NCBI GenBank assembly: GCA_036874045.1
Contig: CM072345.1
Coordinates: 575,501 to 639,500, forward strand
Length of the DNA: 64,000 nucleotides
Origin: Cymodocea nodosa
Taxonomy: Eukaryota > Streptophyta > Magnoliopsida > Alismatales > Cymodoceaceae
Direction of reading: 5' to 3'
In this document: positions 1 through 11,715 of the stretch, piece by piece
How the letters are laid out: every line of letters begins with the position of its first letter
Numbering within the stretch: the stretch's first letter is position 1
Notes under the pieces: model-generated
What the model saw: only the letters and a program-made list of their open reading frames with translations
Told to the model about the DNA's origin: nothing
Database searches by the model: none
Program-made: the position numbers and the translations under genes

Positions 1-894
1 AAAAGGTCTATTTCTATATAGTGTGTTTCCTTTACAAGTGGAGAAAGAGTGTCATCATAATAGTCAATCTTGTGACCTCTAGACTACAACATTGATCTGC
101 AACCTTACCATCATACCAAGATGCATTCTAAAATAGATGGAGCTTATCCAAAAGAAAGGAAGTAATATTACCAATTTATTTTGCACATCTTAAATTCCAT
201 TCTCTAGTCAGGTCAATGATGGGACATTCCATGAGATGATGTGATTGAAAGGACAGTTTTTTTTAAGGTAAGGGTGAAAATAGGGATGAGAAGGAGATTA
301 CTGAGATAATAAAAAAAGAAAGAATGAGGAGGAAAACATAAGAAAGCAATGACAAGTAAAATCAAACGGGTAACAAGCAATTCAATCCAATCTCTGAATG
401 TGCAAGTTGCTGCATTTCCCAAAAAATCCTCTAAGACCAAGTTGACAACACACTTTCTGCTTGTTGAAAGTAGCATCCATTGCATAAGGTGTGTTGATTC
501 CCCTCAAAACACTGAAACCACCAAATGACACGTGGGATTAATGGATGTCAAATAGTACCTAAAGGGATTTGTATTTGATTTTAATTGGTGGGTAGAATAC
601 ATATCCAAATACAGTTCATATATTTTTGGATGTTAATTTTGAAATCCCAATTGGGTTCAATGCATATCAAACTCAAAATTTTCTCTAAATTAATTCCAAT
701 TTGAATCAGATTTTGGATTTCAGACGACCGTTTACAAGCCTACTTGTAGATACCTATCTAGTAGAACACAATCTTGATGGACTTGTGCAATCACACATAT
801 TGTATTTTACATTTTGAAGCGATCTCATGGAGACAATGATATGTATCCATCTCAATGGTGCAACAAATTTAAAATTTGTTTCAAAAAGATGTAC

Positions 895-3800
895 CGTGAA
901 AGTAGGGTTGTGAATGTCATCCTTGTGCAACGTCTGTAATGTACTGAATAAAGGATGCTTTGGAGTATCATATCTTCCATCACAAAGATCAAGTCCTCCA
1001 ACAAAAGCTATAATTTTTCTGTAATTATTGCCAGCTTCAGAATCCACAATTACTGTTTTCTGATGGTGAGTGTAAATGATTCCAACTTCCTGAAATTAAA
1101 TAATTAATAACAATAAGGTATAATGCATTTCAAGGGGCACATTTTACAACAATAATGGACCTAGCAAAAGAAAAATTGAGATAGGTTTCTGTAGGATTCA
1201 TCCCTTGGAAATTGGATGTGAGGGTTTCTTCCCCTTCTGCTGAAGTAGTACAAATTGAAGGAACATTCAAAAGAAAAAGTTATCCATATTTAAAGAAGAT
1301 TACAAAAAAAATAATTTAGGCAAAATTATCTACTTGGAAGTCTAAAGGATTATTTGTTTTACTTGAAAGCCCCAATATGGAACTTTCTACGAGGAAGAAA
1401 GGATAGAAATAAATCCTAGGGTAGGAGAAATTAAAGAGATTTTTAGGATGCAAGTTGGTATACACTGAAACAGCAGTTAATTCTGGCATTCAACCTTCCA
1501 TTGTTAAGACATGCATTGCAATTGACAACATGTTTTCCCAAAAGTAAAAACAAGTTGGCTACAATGATCACTTATTACGGACTAGAACCAAAAATGGATG
1601 CAAAAGCAAGTCCTTCAATCCTTTTAATCGGCCAATATTACCTATAGCTTGGACATGAAGAAATGAGCATGTAGACTTGTTCACTGAAAGAAATTAATGA
1701 TGTAAAAATAAGAATGGTGAAGACTTTTCCCATCTTGTCCATGATCCTACAAATTTGGACCATACAACAAAAAGTGTGGCCTGGATATATTGTTGGAATA
1801 GTTGCAGGGGCCTCTTTCAACAACATTCCTAACATTGTTTCTAAAATAAAAATATCACACCGGAAAAACCATAAATCATAATGGAAAAAAACTGGAAATT
1901 TTTGAGACGAAGACAACCATATAATGGTTTTTGACAAGACTATTGTATCGATGGAATGTAATATGTTGGAAAGAATGCACACTTTTTTATGTGATGCTGA
2001 TACTTCTAGTATCTTGGGATAATCTCTTTATCAAGACATGTAATACCTTTTTAGTATCTTGGGATAATCTCTTTATGTTGGAAAGAATGCACACTTTTTT
2101 ATGTGATGCTGATGCTTCTAGTATCTTGGGATAATCTCTTTATCAAGACATCTAATACCTCAATATCCCACAGCATTTTCTAAGAAGCTTGTTTGTGTTT
2201 CAACTATGTCTTCATAGAATTGCTCATCCTGGCCTAACCATCGAAAAAAGTTCTTGAACAAAAACAAATGGTGCAAGAGCAGTTGACAGAAGATACATGT
2301 TTCCTGCAATTTTTCTCTTGGTGTTAACTTTAGCAACTATCTTTATATTGTCATCACTTCTTTCAGATTTTATATCTTAATCCAAGCATCCATGAAAACA
2401 AAAATGTAGCCAAGCAAGTTGTCTTGTCACCATGACTGAATTATCAAGGCTAGGCAAGATCAGAAAACCTTGACAAGAGTCCAGACAATTGATGACTTGG
2501 ATTTCATTTTTGCCGAGCCATTCCCACTACATGGAGGAGCAACCAAAGCATGGTATAAATAAAAAAAACAAAGCACAAGATTATCCCGAAGATAAGCACA
2601 GGTATAACAAAACTAGCAAAAACAAAATAAACAAGAACAAAGGGTGTCTCCAATGGAGCAATCACACCACAAAAAATAGACGAGACCCAACAAGAAATCC
2701 CCACATGATCCAAACCCTGCAACACTACTCGGCAGTGAAAGATGAGCTACAATCACCATCTATTGATAACATCTTCCTCATGTCAATCAACCTACACATG
2801 AGTTCATTGTATGAGCACCACCTCAACCTACTCTATCTAGCAATTAAAGGATTCGCTCCCACGAAAAATCTTGGTATTGCGCTCAAGCCAACTGAGCAAT
2901 CATAGAGGAAGTAGCTCCCAAACTTTCTTCTAACACCCTTGAAGGAAAGGGCCCCTATTTTTATAAGTAAACGTCCATGCATAATGTATTGTAGCCATTT
3001 ATATTGCATTTTTATGCATTATAGTTTATTTAGTATTAGATAACATAATAATTAACAAATATCATTTGAGATTATATAATATAGTTAGAAGTTCAAAGAA
3101 TAACCTGCTTTTTCACCCAGCTATGTCGCTTTCCAGCAGATCGAGGGCAAAGCAGCACATGTACAGAAGAATGCTTGAAGAACCTTCGAGTCTCCTCATC
3201 ATGTGTTGCCATAAAACCTTCCTGTTGGACATGTAAAATTACCCAATTATCGCCAATCTTTTTACAAGAAAGATTCATTCTATGAGGCATTTTCATAGAA
3301 TGAATATCCATCTTTGTAATACAAAGAAAATTAAATTATAGGAGGTGGTGGTGGTTTGCACATGGAACTGCATGTCTGGCTAGCATAAAAATTGATAGAG
3401 CCCATGCAAAAATCATATTACAAAATATGGACAATTGAAAAAGCCAATGAGTAAATGAGGGAGGTGGATTGGTTTTTACCCTATTATAACCTAAAATGGT
3501 CCTCGACGTGGGATCATCCCAAACAAGAAGGAGCACCCTGACTCCTTGCTGTGACTTGGATTTGAGAAGTTCGCCCAGTGTGTCATCTGATCCATGAATG
3601 GCGTCCCTAACCAACCTGACCCGGTGATATACCGACCACCCTGTTATGTAGATCAAACGTTGAGCTTCACTTATTGCTTCACAAATGTCTCTCCAACATT
3701 TTCCATGCTCGTAGCGCAACCCATGATCCAACTTGAACTCTGGAAGGAAACCATCTGGAACATGGGCATCCTGATAAAGCTTGACCTTGCAATTAGTCCT

Positions 3801-5117
3801 CAGGGGAAAGTAGGTGCCGGGCACACCACCATACTGGTGTCCGGGGAGGACTCCCTGATGGTACATGCTCTGCATCTCTACTGGTATGTATTGAATAGAA
3901 AGCCTAAGAGTAGCACCCCGTTTGCATTCTTTTCCATTGGTGCCAAGAACCGAATAAGTCCCCTCCACCCTTTCACCGCCGTAGATTTGATTGACCGGAA
4001 TGGTTACTGTTCCAATCAACTCGGATCCAACAAAGTCGTTGTCCTTCACCGTGAACTGAACCTCGGCTGCGTAATGGGCAACGGGAAGATAGAAGTGTTG
4101 GTTCCAGACCGGATTTTCATCATTACTGATAACATACGTTCTTCCGATGACGGCAGTGGTCAAAGAGATGGATACATAAGGATCGCTTGTTATGTTCTGA
4201 AACCGGTTTCCTTCAATCTTACTGTTGAGCGAATCGATCAGCCTCTTCCCGACGAGGTCGCTAAGCGTCTTCGAGAAGGTGTCCAGATTGGGAAGATTCT
4301 TGGCCTCGTAGACCCAAACGTCCAAATTGCCGTGCAACAGCAGGACCTTCAGAGACTTGCCCGGAGGTAGGAATGGCACAATCTGCGTGTCTCCGCCATG
4401 GAACTGCGAGGAGGAATTGTTGGGAAAGGCATACATCTCTGCCGGGCCCTGGTGATGTTGAAAGCTGGGAGAATGAGAAACGGGAGGCATGGGGTCGGAC
4501 AGGTGCGTGTCGTTGAGCATGCTCTCCAGCTGAAGAGTAGGATACGGAACGAATGCGGACGACGTCGACGAGGCAACCGGCGGACCAGGCGCATGACTGC
4601 TACTAGTGTTGCTGCCATGTGGATAAGCAGGAGGGCCGATGGAAGAGGTTGATGGTTGTTGGTATCCGCCGTATGCAGCGACGAAGTCGTCGGAATGAGG
4701 CGGCGGAAACGTCAGCTCGCCGGAGTGGTTGGAGTAGGGCTGGTGATGGAAGCTACCGTCGTACTCAAAGGATGGAGATGGATAGATATGATGATGGGGG
4801 AGGGGAGGAGGATGAGGAAGGGTGGAGGATGATGGATGGTTGCCGGTGGACGACGAGTAAGCGGGGATTGGAGGCCGGCACGGTTGGGGGAGGGAGGAGT
4901 CTGCGATGGGAGATGGGAAGAAGAAGGAAGAGGACTCCGGCGGTGGGTAGGTGAGAGGACCGGAGTGGTAGGTCGGGCGCGGCGGCGGCGTATCGTATTG
5001 GGCAGGGAAGGAATTGGACGGGCGCAGGGTGGGATAGAGCGGATCGGCCGGAGGTGGTGGTGGGCTGTAGCCGTAGCCGTAGCCGTAATTGTGGCCGTAG
5101 CGATCGTGGTTGGCCAT
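895..5117 (-). CDS. Phospholipase D beta-type, 5' part (gene runs off left edge)
   Basis: Phospholipase D hydrolyses membrane phospholipids to phosphatidic acid; beta/gamma types are Ca2+- and PIP2-dependent. Three exons are visible, all joined in phase 0: 3480-5117, 3105-3221 and 895-1089. Residues 1-250 form a Pro/Tyr/Ser/His-rich tail with Gly-Tyr repeats, as in plant PLD-beta. Residues about 256-408 are a C2 domain (DPYVSISL, NPVWNQHF). The catalytic part follows, with TYFPLR, ITGWSVY and LLLVWDDPTSR. Exon 2 encodes THDEETRRFF. Exon 3 carries the first HKD motif, HQKTVIVD, and FVGGLDLCDGRYD. The second HKD and the C terminus are not in the window; intron 3 opens with GT at 894-893 and no later exon was recognised down to base 1. 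The ATG at 5117 opens MANHDRYG, which fits the family. Intron 2 (1090-3104) is about 2 kb. I see no defect in the visible part. Confidence is high for PLD-beta, moderate for exact boundaries. Confidence 0.93.
1962..2160. repeat. 112-bp tandem duplication in PLD intron 2
   Basis: A block starting near 1962 recurs 112 bases later near 2074 with only a few differences. A shorter motif (GTATCTTGGGATAATCTC) occurs three times across the block. It is non-coding and lies inside the second intron of the PLD gene. Confidence 0.8.
2480..2910. other. Unassigned open stretch in PLD intron 2
   Basis: A 138-codon open frame on the plus strand and a 73-codon frame on the minus strand overlap here. Neither resembles a protein I recognise. 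The location inside an intron and the lysine/asparagine-rich composition suggest chance or an old repeat fragment. Confidence 0.3.
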
Positions 5118-6045
5118 CGACGTCTAGCCGCTTCTTCTCCTCCTCCGCCGCTCGATGGAAGAAATCGGCTTCTTCCTTCCTTCCTCGTCAACCAACGGTG
5201 CCAGCCGGAATCGTGCCGGATCAGACTTCCCGACGAAGATTTCTTACATTGAATTTGATTAAAAACTCTTTAATTTGATTAGCTACGTTGAATTTGTATT
5301 GAAAAAAATTAATATCAATTAATAAATTTTATAACAAAGTCGGTCAATTCTCTCAAATTATCACCACAAAATTAGAGATAGATCGGGTCGAATCCTGTCG
5401 ACTCGATCCGGCACGGTTTTGATGGATCATCGATCGACACATTTTTTGTGATTATAATTCTTCTCCTCCGTAATATTTAATTTCTTATTTTCTTTCTAAT
5501 CTCAAGTCTTACGAATTTTAAATATCTACTGGAAACAAAAAGAATAGAGAGAATCTATCGTAACATCTGAAATATTGATTACTCTTATAAAAGTTCAAGA
5601 AATATTGATCATCTAAATAAATATTAAGCTAATTGTGAATTTAGATTTGCAAAACATGAAAAAAAATAAAAATATTCAAACTTCACTAAGTTTTACCCTC
5701 TTTTTGACATTATAATCTTAAAAAGGCTAGGAAATTTTATGCTAGATTTGTTACTGTTAATAGTCTACTAATTAATTTTGGTAATAATCCATATTTTACA
5801 AGTATATTGTCTACAACATAAGCATATATATATATATAAGAATATAATTAAACAATATATTATTGTTTATTTTAATATAATTGGAGAATAACTAACTTAT
5901 TAATATTATGATTCTATAATAATAAGAGTAGAACAAAAGTTGGATATATTATTATTACAACACATTTTATTGATAATAATTAGACTTTAAAAAAAAAACT
6001 ATTAAGATTTAGGAAAATTGCTTTTCCTCGTATTCGTAAGAACAT
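5118..6045. other. Intergenic, AT-rich spacer upstream of PLD
   Basis: The first 120 bases are GC-richer and probably hold the PLD 5' leader and promoter; the rest is AT-rich with no coding signal. I see no distinct regulatory site. Confidence 0.4.
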
Positions 6046-6625
6046 TTTTTTTTAAATTATGAAAATTTTTGAATTATTTTGCATTAGAGATAAAGTAGTT
6101 AATATTACTTTTTTGTAATACTTCAAATAATACTGCAATAATTCCTATGTTTAAAAGTATACTGATTCTACCAAATAATTTTGATTTATCTTATCAAAAA
6201 TGTATATGTATGTGTCACATAATTAATTTTATAGTTCAATTTAGTATTATAGAAATTAGAGATTTTGTAGAAAATATTAGATTAACACTGTCTTATATTA
6301 CAAGTTTTGACAGAATACAAGAAGAGTTTGATTATACATGTAATTCATTTAATTTATCTCATAAAAGATTTATTCTTGATTTCTTCGTGAATGAGATTTT
6401 TCATATTTAATGTTAAGTAGTTGTCTTCTTTATAAAAAACCTATAATTACTTATTACAACCGTAGTATAAGTGATTATGGTAAAAGATTAAATGATAGTG
6501 ACTTTCAAATAATTAATTATTTTAAAAAAAATTTAAAACTATTTTATGATACAAAAATAAAATTATCTAAAATATATTATCCAAAATTTATTTGTACATT
6601 GCATAATTTAAAAATATAAGAATAT
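6046..6625 (+). mobile_element. Decayed hAT-superfamily transposase fragment
   Basis: Two adjoining short open frames (6147-6410 and 6410-6619) carry, in order, landmarks of the plant hAT/RICESLEEPER transposase core. There is a CHIINFIVQ block (family: CAHIINLIVQDGL), then an ENIR...SYI helix (family: IRESVKYV), then LYKK, then FKKNLKLFYDTK...YYPK (family: FLKPFYDATKLFSGSKYP). Upstream, 6050-6145 contains KVVNITF, matching the KLSTITVDN strand. The frame changes near 6410 and there are stops upstream, so it cannot make a transposase. The catalytic first part, the BED zinc finger and clear terminal inverted repeats were not found. Base composition is much more AT-rich than neighbouring genes, suggesting long decay. 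Confidence 0.6.
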
Positions 6626-7123
6626 ATATTTAGATTCTATTTATATATATAAGAATATATATTTTGATTTTAGACGTCATTCACGTGAATAAAAAGTTGA
6701 AATTTAAAAACTCAAATTCAAAACCGGTAAAACGGAAAAATCGGGGCCTTGTCCTGCGTAATCGGCAAAATCCGAACCGTCCCGTTGTCCGGATCCTGAG
6801 TTCGAAGTTCGGAGCATGGAGTCCCCGGACGTCCGGTCGACTGCGTGTCGATGTGCGACCGTGCGGGCCGTGTCTTGTGGCATGCCGGCACCACAGCTCG
6901 CCGGCCGCCACCCACCCCCGCGCCTCAGCCGCCTGGGTCCCTTCCCCACTACCGTCGTCGTCAACGGCCGGAGGGACAATAAGGCCACTAGGGTAACCGG
7001 GCGACCGACGACTCCCGACCCGTGCTATACAATACAATGCATGATACATGGTAACCGGGTCGACGGAAAAAAAGAGAGGTTTATTTTTAATTATTTAAAT
7101 AGATAGATAGCGGTCGGGTCGGG
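6626..7123. other. Spacer between hAT fossil and subtilase 3' end
   Basis: An AT-rich start gives way at about 6720 to GC-rich sequence with open frames on both strands that match nothing I know. The CCGGTAAAACGG / GAACCGTCCCG style resembles non-autonomous hAT ends, but no paired terminus was found. Confidence 0.3.
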
Positions 7124-9448
7124 TCAAACGAATCTGATGGAAATCGGGCTTCCGACGCTGTGTTTATCGGAGGCCCAGGTGAGTCGGCCCTGGGCGTAGG
7201 ACGGAGTCCCCCCTTCCTTCGTCTTCTTCTTCCCCAACCTCACCTTGAACGTCTTCTTCTCCACCAACTCCGTGAACACCAGTATGCCCGGCTCCACCGT
7301 CACCGACACTCCCGCAGGCTCCGCCACCTTCACCCTGTAAATCGACACCGCCGTGCCAACGTTCGTCACCGTCCGGGTCACCGTCACCTCGTCCTCCGCA
7401 TCCATCACCACCGAGATGGATGGGTAGTTCAGGTCCTTGATCGCCGCCACGTGCTCCTCCTCCTTCTCTCCGCACTTCATCTCGTGCCCCACTATCGTGG
7501 TTATCTCTCTCTTCTTGTACCCCAGTCGGCAGAGGAACTCCACGTAATCCTTGGGCTCCATGTCGTACACCAGACCCGGCTCCATGGCTTCCGTCGGCTC
7601 CACGTGCCCAGATCCCATCGCGAACACGCTCGCCGGTCGCAGCTGCTCGTCTCTGATGTGCTCCCCCTCGTGGTCCACCGCCCGGGAGGTGGTCGTTATG
7701 GCGGACTTGATCGCAGCCGGCGACCAGTCCGGGTGGATGCTCCTCACGGATGCGGCTATTCCGCTGAGATGAGGTGCAGACATAGACGTCCCTGAAGCGA
7801 TGTTGAAGGAGTAGTGGTTCGCCGGCGTCCTTGTTTTGTTGGTTTCCACGCGATGGTCCTCCACCCGTCGCCACGCCGCAATAATGCCAACTCCCGGCCC
7901 GGTGACGTCGGGCTTCAGGATGCCAAGGCTCACTTTGCTCGGCCCACGGGAGGAGAAGAATGCCATCTGCGGCGACGAAGGCGCACCGAATGTCGTACCT
8001 TGGAACATGATGGTCGCCAATGGGTTTCTCGCCGACGCCACGTAGGCCTTGATCTTGGCCCCATCGGCGTAGCTCAGATGCGACGCCGGGAGCGAGTGGT
8101 TGTCCGGGAGAGTGGTGTATCCTCCCTCCATCTGGTTCACCAGTATCATCGCGGCTCCGCCTGCTTTCTTCACCACGTCTCCCTTGTGCACTCTTGTTGT
8201 TCCGTACATCCCTCCAGTGTCGCAGACCACGATCTTGCCTTCGACGTCCGTGTCGTCGAGCGAGCCGTCGTCGCAGTAGACGCGTCGGGGTGACGACGGT
8301 CGAACCAGAGGCAAGGCTCTGGGCGGGAAAAAAGTGCTCCGGGGCTGGTACGACGTCTCCCCTTGCAATTCTCGCCCGTCTCCGAGCCTGACCTTCGACT
8401 TGATTCTCCTATCGGTGGTACTCGCCGCCACCGTGAGTACCCACGGCGCCTCGTTCGACAGAGTGGACGGCGTTGGGCCCGCGTTTCCCGCAGAGCAGCA
8501 TGCCAAAATCCCTCTCTGCATGGCCCGAAACGTGCCTACGGCGACGACGTCCATGTGGTACGGCAGCGCGGCAAGGCCTAGGGAGATGGAGAGGATGTCG
8601 ACGCCATCGTCGATGGCGGCGCTTAGACCAGCCAACACATCTGCGGTTCGGCAGCCATAGGTCATGCAGACTTGGTACATTGCAACGTGAGCGCCCGGTG
8701 CCATCCCGACGGCCGTTCCGTTTGCATTTCCGAGCATATTGGCGTTGTCGACGGTGGCGCCGGCGGCCGTGCTGGACGTGTGGCTTCCGTGCCCGCTCTC
8801 GTCGAAGGAGGAGCTTGTTGTTGTTGCGTTGGTGGTCTGGCACAATCTGGCGGATGCGAGGAACGTCTTGAAACCTATGAGCTTGTTGTTGCAGAGACCC
8901 GGAGGGAGGTTGCACTCGCCCTTCCACGACGAGGGAGGAGGATCTGGCATGTCGTCGCCTCTGAACGAAGGATGGTCGGGGGTTATCCCGGTGTCTAGGA
9001 CTCCTATAACGATGCCGTGCCCGGAAGTGGTGGGACTTGTTGATCCCGATGTGGTGGTACCAACCCGCGGTGATCGTCGGAGACCGAGGAACTCCGGGGT
9101 GTAGGTGGTATGGAGGGGGAGGAGGATGTCGGGGTGTACGGACACGAACCCCTCCCGGCGCTCCATCGCCTTGACCTCGTCGATCGTAAGCCTGGCGGCG
9201 AAGCCCCGGATGGCGTCACCGTAGGAGTAGATGACACGGGAGGGAGGTGCGGAGTCCGGCAACAAGGACGTGTACCATTCGTGACGTCGCCGGGGAAGAT
9301 GGAAGTCATTGTTGTCGGGAAATTGGACGTGGATGACATAAGTCCGGAGCTGGACGACGGTTGCGGCCGCCGCCTCATCACAGCGGTAGGTCAGATTCAA
9401 GAAAAGCAAGAATAAGCAGAAGGAGATCGTCGCCCGTTTGTCTTCCAT
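7124..9448 (-). CDS. Subtilisin-like serine protease (plant SBT1-type subtilase)
   Basis: Secreted peptidase S8 family protein of 774 residues, intronless, as many SBT1 genes are. Parts in order: signal peptide about 1-28 (hydrophobic SFCLFLLFLNLTY); I9 propeptide about 35-115 (TYVIHV ... SYGDAIRGFAARLT ... LHTTYTPEFLGL); peptidase domain from about 140; PA domain inserted at about 355-480; fibronectin III-like C-terminal domain from about 675 (LNYPSISV, VTRTVTNVG). The catalytic triad is complete: Asp152 (VLDTGI), His220 (SGHGSHT) and Ser555 (SGTSMSAPH), with oxyanion Asn322 (SAGNAGP). The Ser in GHGSHT replaces the usual Thr, a mild change. The C terminus ends normally at SIRFV. Substrates are usually apoplastic peptides or proteins; the specific role cannot be told from sequence. 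Codon use is strongly GC-rich. The ATG at 9448 is supported by the signal peptide directly after it. Confidence 0.96.
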   Translation of the reverse strand: MEDKRATISFCLFLLFLNLTYRCDEAAAATVVQLRTYVIHVQFPDNNDFHLPRRRHEWYTSLLPDSAPPSRVIYSYGDAIRGFAARLTIDEVKAMERREGFVSVHPDILLPLHTTYTPEFLGLRRSPRVGTTTSGSTSPTTSGHGIVIGVLDTGITPDHPSFRGDDMPDPPPSSWKGECNLPPGLCNNKLIGFKTFLASARLCQTTNATTTSSSFDESGHGSHTSSTAAGATVDNANMLGNANGTAVGMAPGAHVAMYQVCMTYGCRTADVLAGLSAAIDDGVDILSISLGLAALPYHMDVVAVGTFRAMQRGILACCSAGNAGPTPSTLSNEAPWVLTVAASTTDRRIKSKVRLGDGRELQGETSYQPRSTFFPPRALPLVRPSSPRRVYCDDGSLDDTDVEGKIVVCDTGGMYGTTRVHKGDVVKKAGGAAMILVNQMEGGYTTLPDNHSLPASHLSYADGAKIKAYVASARNPLATIMFQGTTFGAPSSPQMAFFSSRGPSKVSLGILKPDVTGPGVGIIAAWRRVEDHRVETNKTRTPANHYSFNIASGTSMSAPHLSGIAASVRSIHPDWSPAAIKSAITTTSRAVDHEGEHIRDEQLRPASVFAMGSGHVEPTEAMEPGLVYDMEPKDYVEFLCRLGYKKREITTIVGHEMKCGEKEEEHVAAIKDLNYPSISVVMDAEDEVTVTRTVTNVGTAVSIYRVKVAEPAGVSVTVEPGILVFTELVEKKTFKVRLGKKKTKEGGTPSYAQGRLTWASDKHSVGSPISIRFV

Positions 9449-11715
9449 GATTGTGGGATGTGAGACAGAAGCAGCTAGCTCGCTTTCTTTATGTTAGAAG
9501 TTGAAGAAGACAACACTTCTTCTCTTCTCTTCTCTTCTGTACTACAAATAAGTTTCCTTTTCTTCTGAAAACCGTCGATCAATAATAGCATTATCTGTTG
9601 CAGGGGGACGTCTGTACATATGATTCATGTCCATGGACTCCACCTGATGGATCGACCGACGCTTGTTATAATTAGCATGGCTGTTTCCAAACCACCGCTG
9701 GAGCGCAGTGCATCTTCGGCAGTTGCAGGCATCCAACTCACTGATTTCCCCATTTGGTGATCAGGCACAGATATGTATATATATCCCCAGGTTGTTTGCA
9801 TTTTTCCTCTTAATTATAACTTTGCTCGACCAATGCAGCAGCTTCAAGCATACACACCAGAGCCATTAATGCAGCTTCACGGCGCTACCCAAACCACCTT
9901 ACCATCCCTTCCTCATCTCCCTTAACATCATCATCACTCACCATTTTCACACACCCATCAACAAGACTGCAGAGAATTCCATTAATCCTAGACTCAAAGC
10001 AAAGCTTGCCTTAATTATATAATCAGGATTAATGCTATAATATGTATGGTATCAGTTCTTGCGCTCCATCGTACATGAAGCTTGGAAACTTCTCCAGCAG
10101 TGTTTGATTATACATCACAGAGCTCCCGAATCCACCTAGCTGATTACTCTTCACAATATATAATTAAGCTTCGTAATTAATCTCAAAAAGACACCTGAAA
10201 CCCATACAAAACCTCTTTCAACCTTAGATGATGAACTATATATATATAGTAAAGATGTCATCTTTCATGTAGAGGGAAAACCAAACCAATAAAGCTATAG
10301 AAAGTGAGATCAAAGTTTTGCAAAAAGATAGTAAAACTTGAACATTAGTTGATAATTTAAATGGTAAAAAATCAATTGATTGGAAATAGTTATGCAAGAC
10401 CAAGTGAGTTTAATGATAAGGTTAAAAGATATAAAGTTAAAGTTAGGGCAAAGAGGTACAACCAAGCAACATCATCATCTCCTTGGTTACCAAAAAAACC
10501 TTACAACTTTTATAACTGTTATTGTTATATCTTTCACAAGGAATTAATATGCTTATTAATAGAGCCTTTGGAGAGACCCAAACAAGGGAGTCTACATGGA
10601 ATTACCCTTTTGAAATTAATAATCAATACAAGCACTAAAGACAATAGTTAACACCAATACTTGATGTTAAAATAAATTAACATTAGGCCTGTTTGTGCCT
10701 TCGAAAATGGTGAAAAAGAAAATAACATGTAACATTGAAATTCATGGGAAATGAAAATAATGGAAAAAAAAACCATTTTTCAAAGGTATTGATGTACTTG
10801 TTAGAAAGTGATAGAATTGAAATTTAGATATTTATACAAGTGTGAGAATTTATAGGAATTAAAAAATAAAATATAAATTAACTTATATATTAATGTGATT
10901 AACCTTAATTTTCATGTTAATTTTAAAAATAACAATTACCTTCTATGCATATGATTTTTCTATTATTCTTTACATTTGGAAATAATAGTTATTTCATATA
11001 AATAGATTTTAAGAAAAGCAAGCATAAATTAATCATAGTACAAAATATTGTAAAACAAAGTTAAATATTTAAATTTAATTGTGAAACATAAATTAACTTA
11101 GATATTAACATGATTAGCCTCACCCTTCATATAATTACCTTTATTTTAAAATATTCAAGCTATCAATTAAAAAATAAAAAAAGTTAACTAGCATGTGTGA
11201 GGCATAAACACCATTACAAAACTAAACATGATTACCTTTATTTTTATTTTATTTTATTTTATTTTATTAAAATAGTGTTGAGCATATGCACTAAATAAAG
11301 GAAGACGTCAAATGAATTCTCATCGTTTCAAACTTGTTGGAATAAAGAAATTATTTTCATCGAACTTTTTTAGGAGAAAAATTATGAAAATTCATTTTCC
11401 ATCGTTTGCATTCCTACAAGCTCATGAAATTTAGGGGCATGGTACCCTAAGAAAAGTTGGGCCTCAAGATAATATGATGACGTAATGAATTTGAAAAATA
11501 ATAATCACGTTTTTGAAGGTTAATCGAGCAAAAAATCCTTTAAAAAAAAGAAAAAAAAAAAAAAGGAAAGAAACACAGATACCGAGGGTGGTGTCCCATT
11601 CAAACCTGAGGAGCAGGCGAAGATGAAGATCCATCGATGCCTTCACGTTTCCCTCTGTTCTTCCAGACCTATTCGATTTGATTTGATTTGAATCGAATCG
11701 GGCGGAGAAGAGAAG
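9449..11715. other. Divergent intergenic region between subtilase and glutaredoxin-like genes
   Basis: A CT/GA-rich leader-like tract lies just upstream of the subtilase ATG (9510-9540), and a TATA-like run sits near 9773-9784. From about 10680 to 11440 the sequence is very AT-rich and resembles a MITE: it opens with GGCCTGTTTGTGCC and closes with sequence partly inverted to it near 11395-11440. No target duplication could be fixed. The 96-codon frame at 10361-10651 matches nothing. Confidence 0.4.

Noticed and set aside
213-485. Minus-strand 90-codon frame at the left edge as a further PLD exon
   Set aside because: It has none of the expected PLD sequence after exon 3 (such as a PWHDLH-type motif) and no matching splice phase.
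4349-5252. Several overlapping frames of 84-159 codons on both strands over PLD exon 1
   Set aside because: They are shadows of the GC-rich, proline-coding first exon.
7160-7795. Long plus-strand frame of 211 codons
   Set aside because: It is the antisense shadow of the GC-rich subtilase gene; composition is Arg/His/Leu-rich with no domain. The same applies to other plus-strand frames up to about 9415.
10361-10651. 96-codon plus frame as a small gene
   Set aside because: No recognisable motif and AT-rich surroundings with no splice or promoter support.
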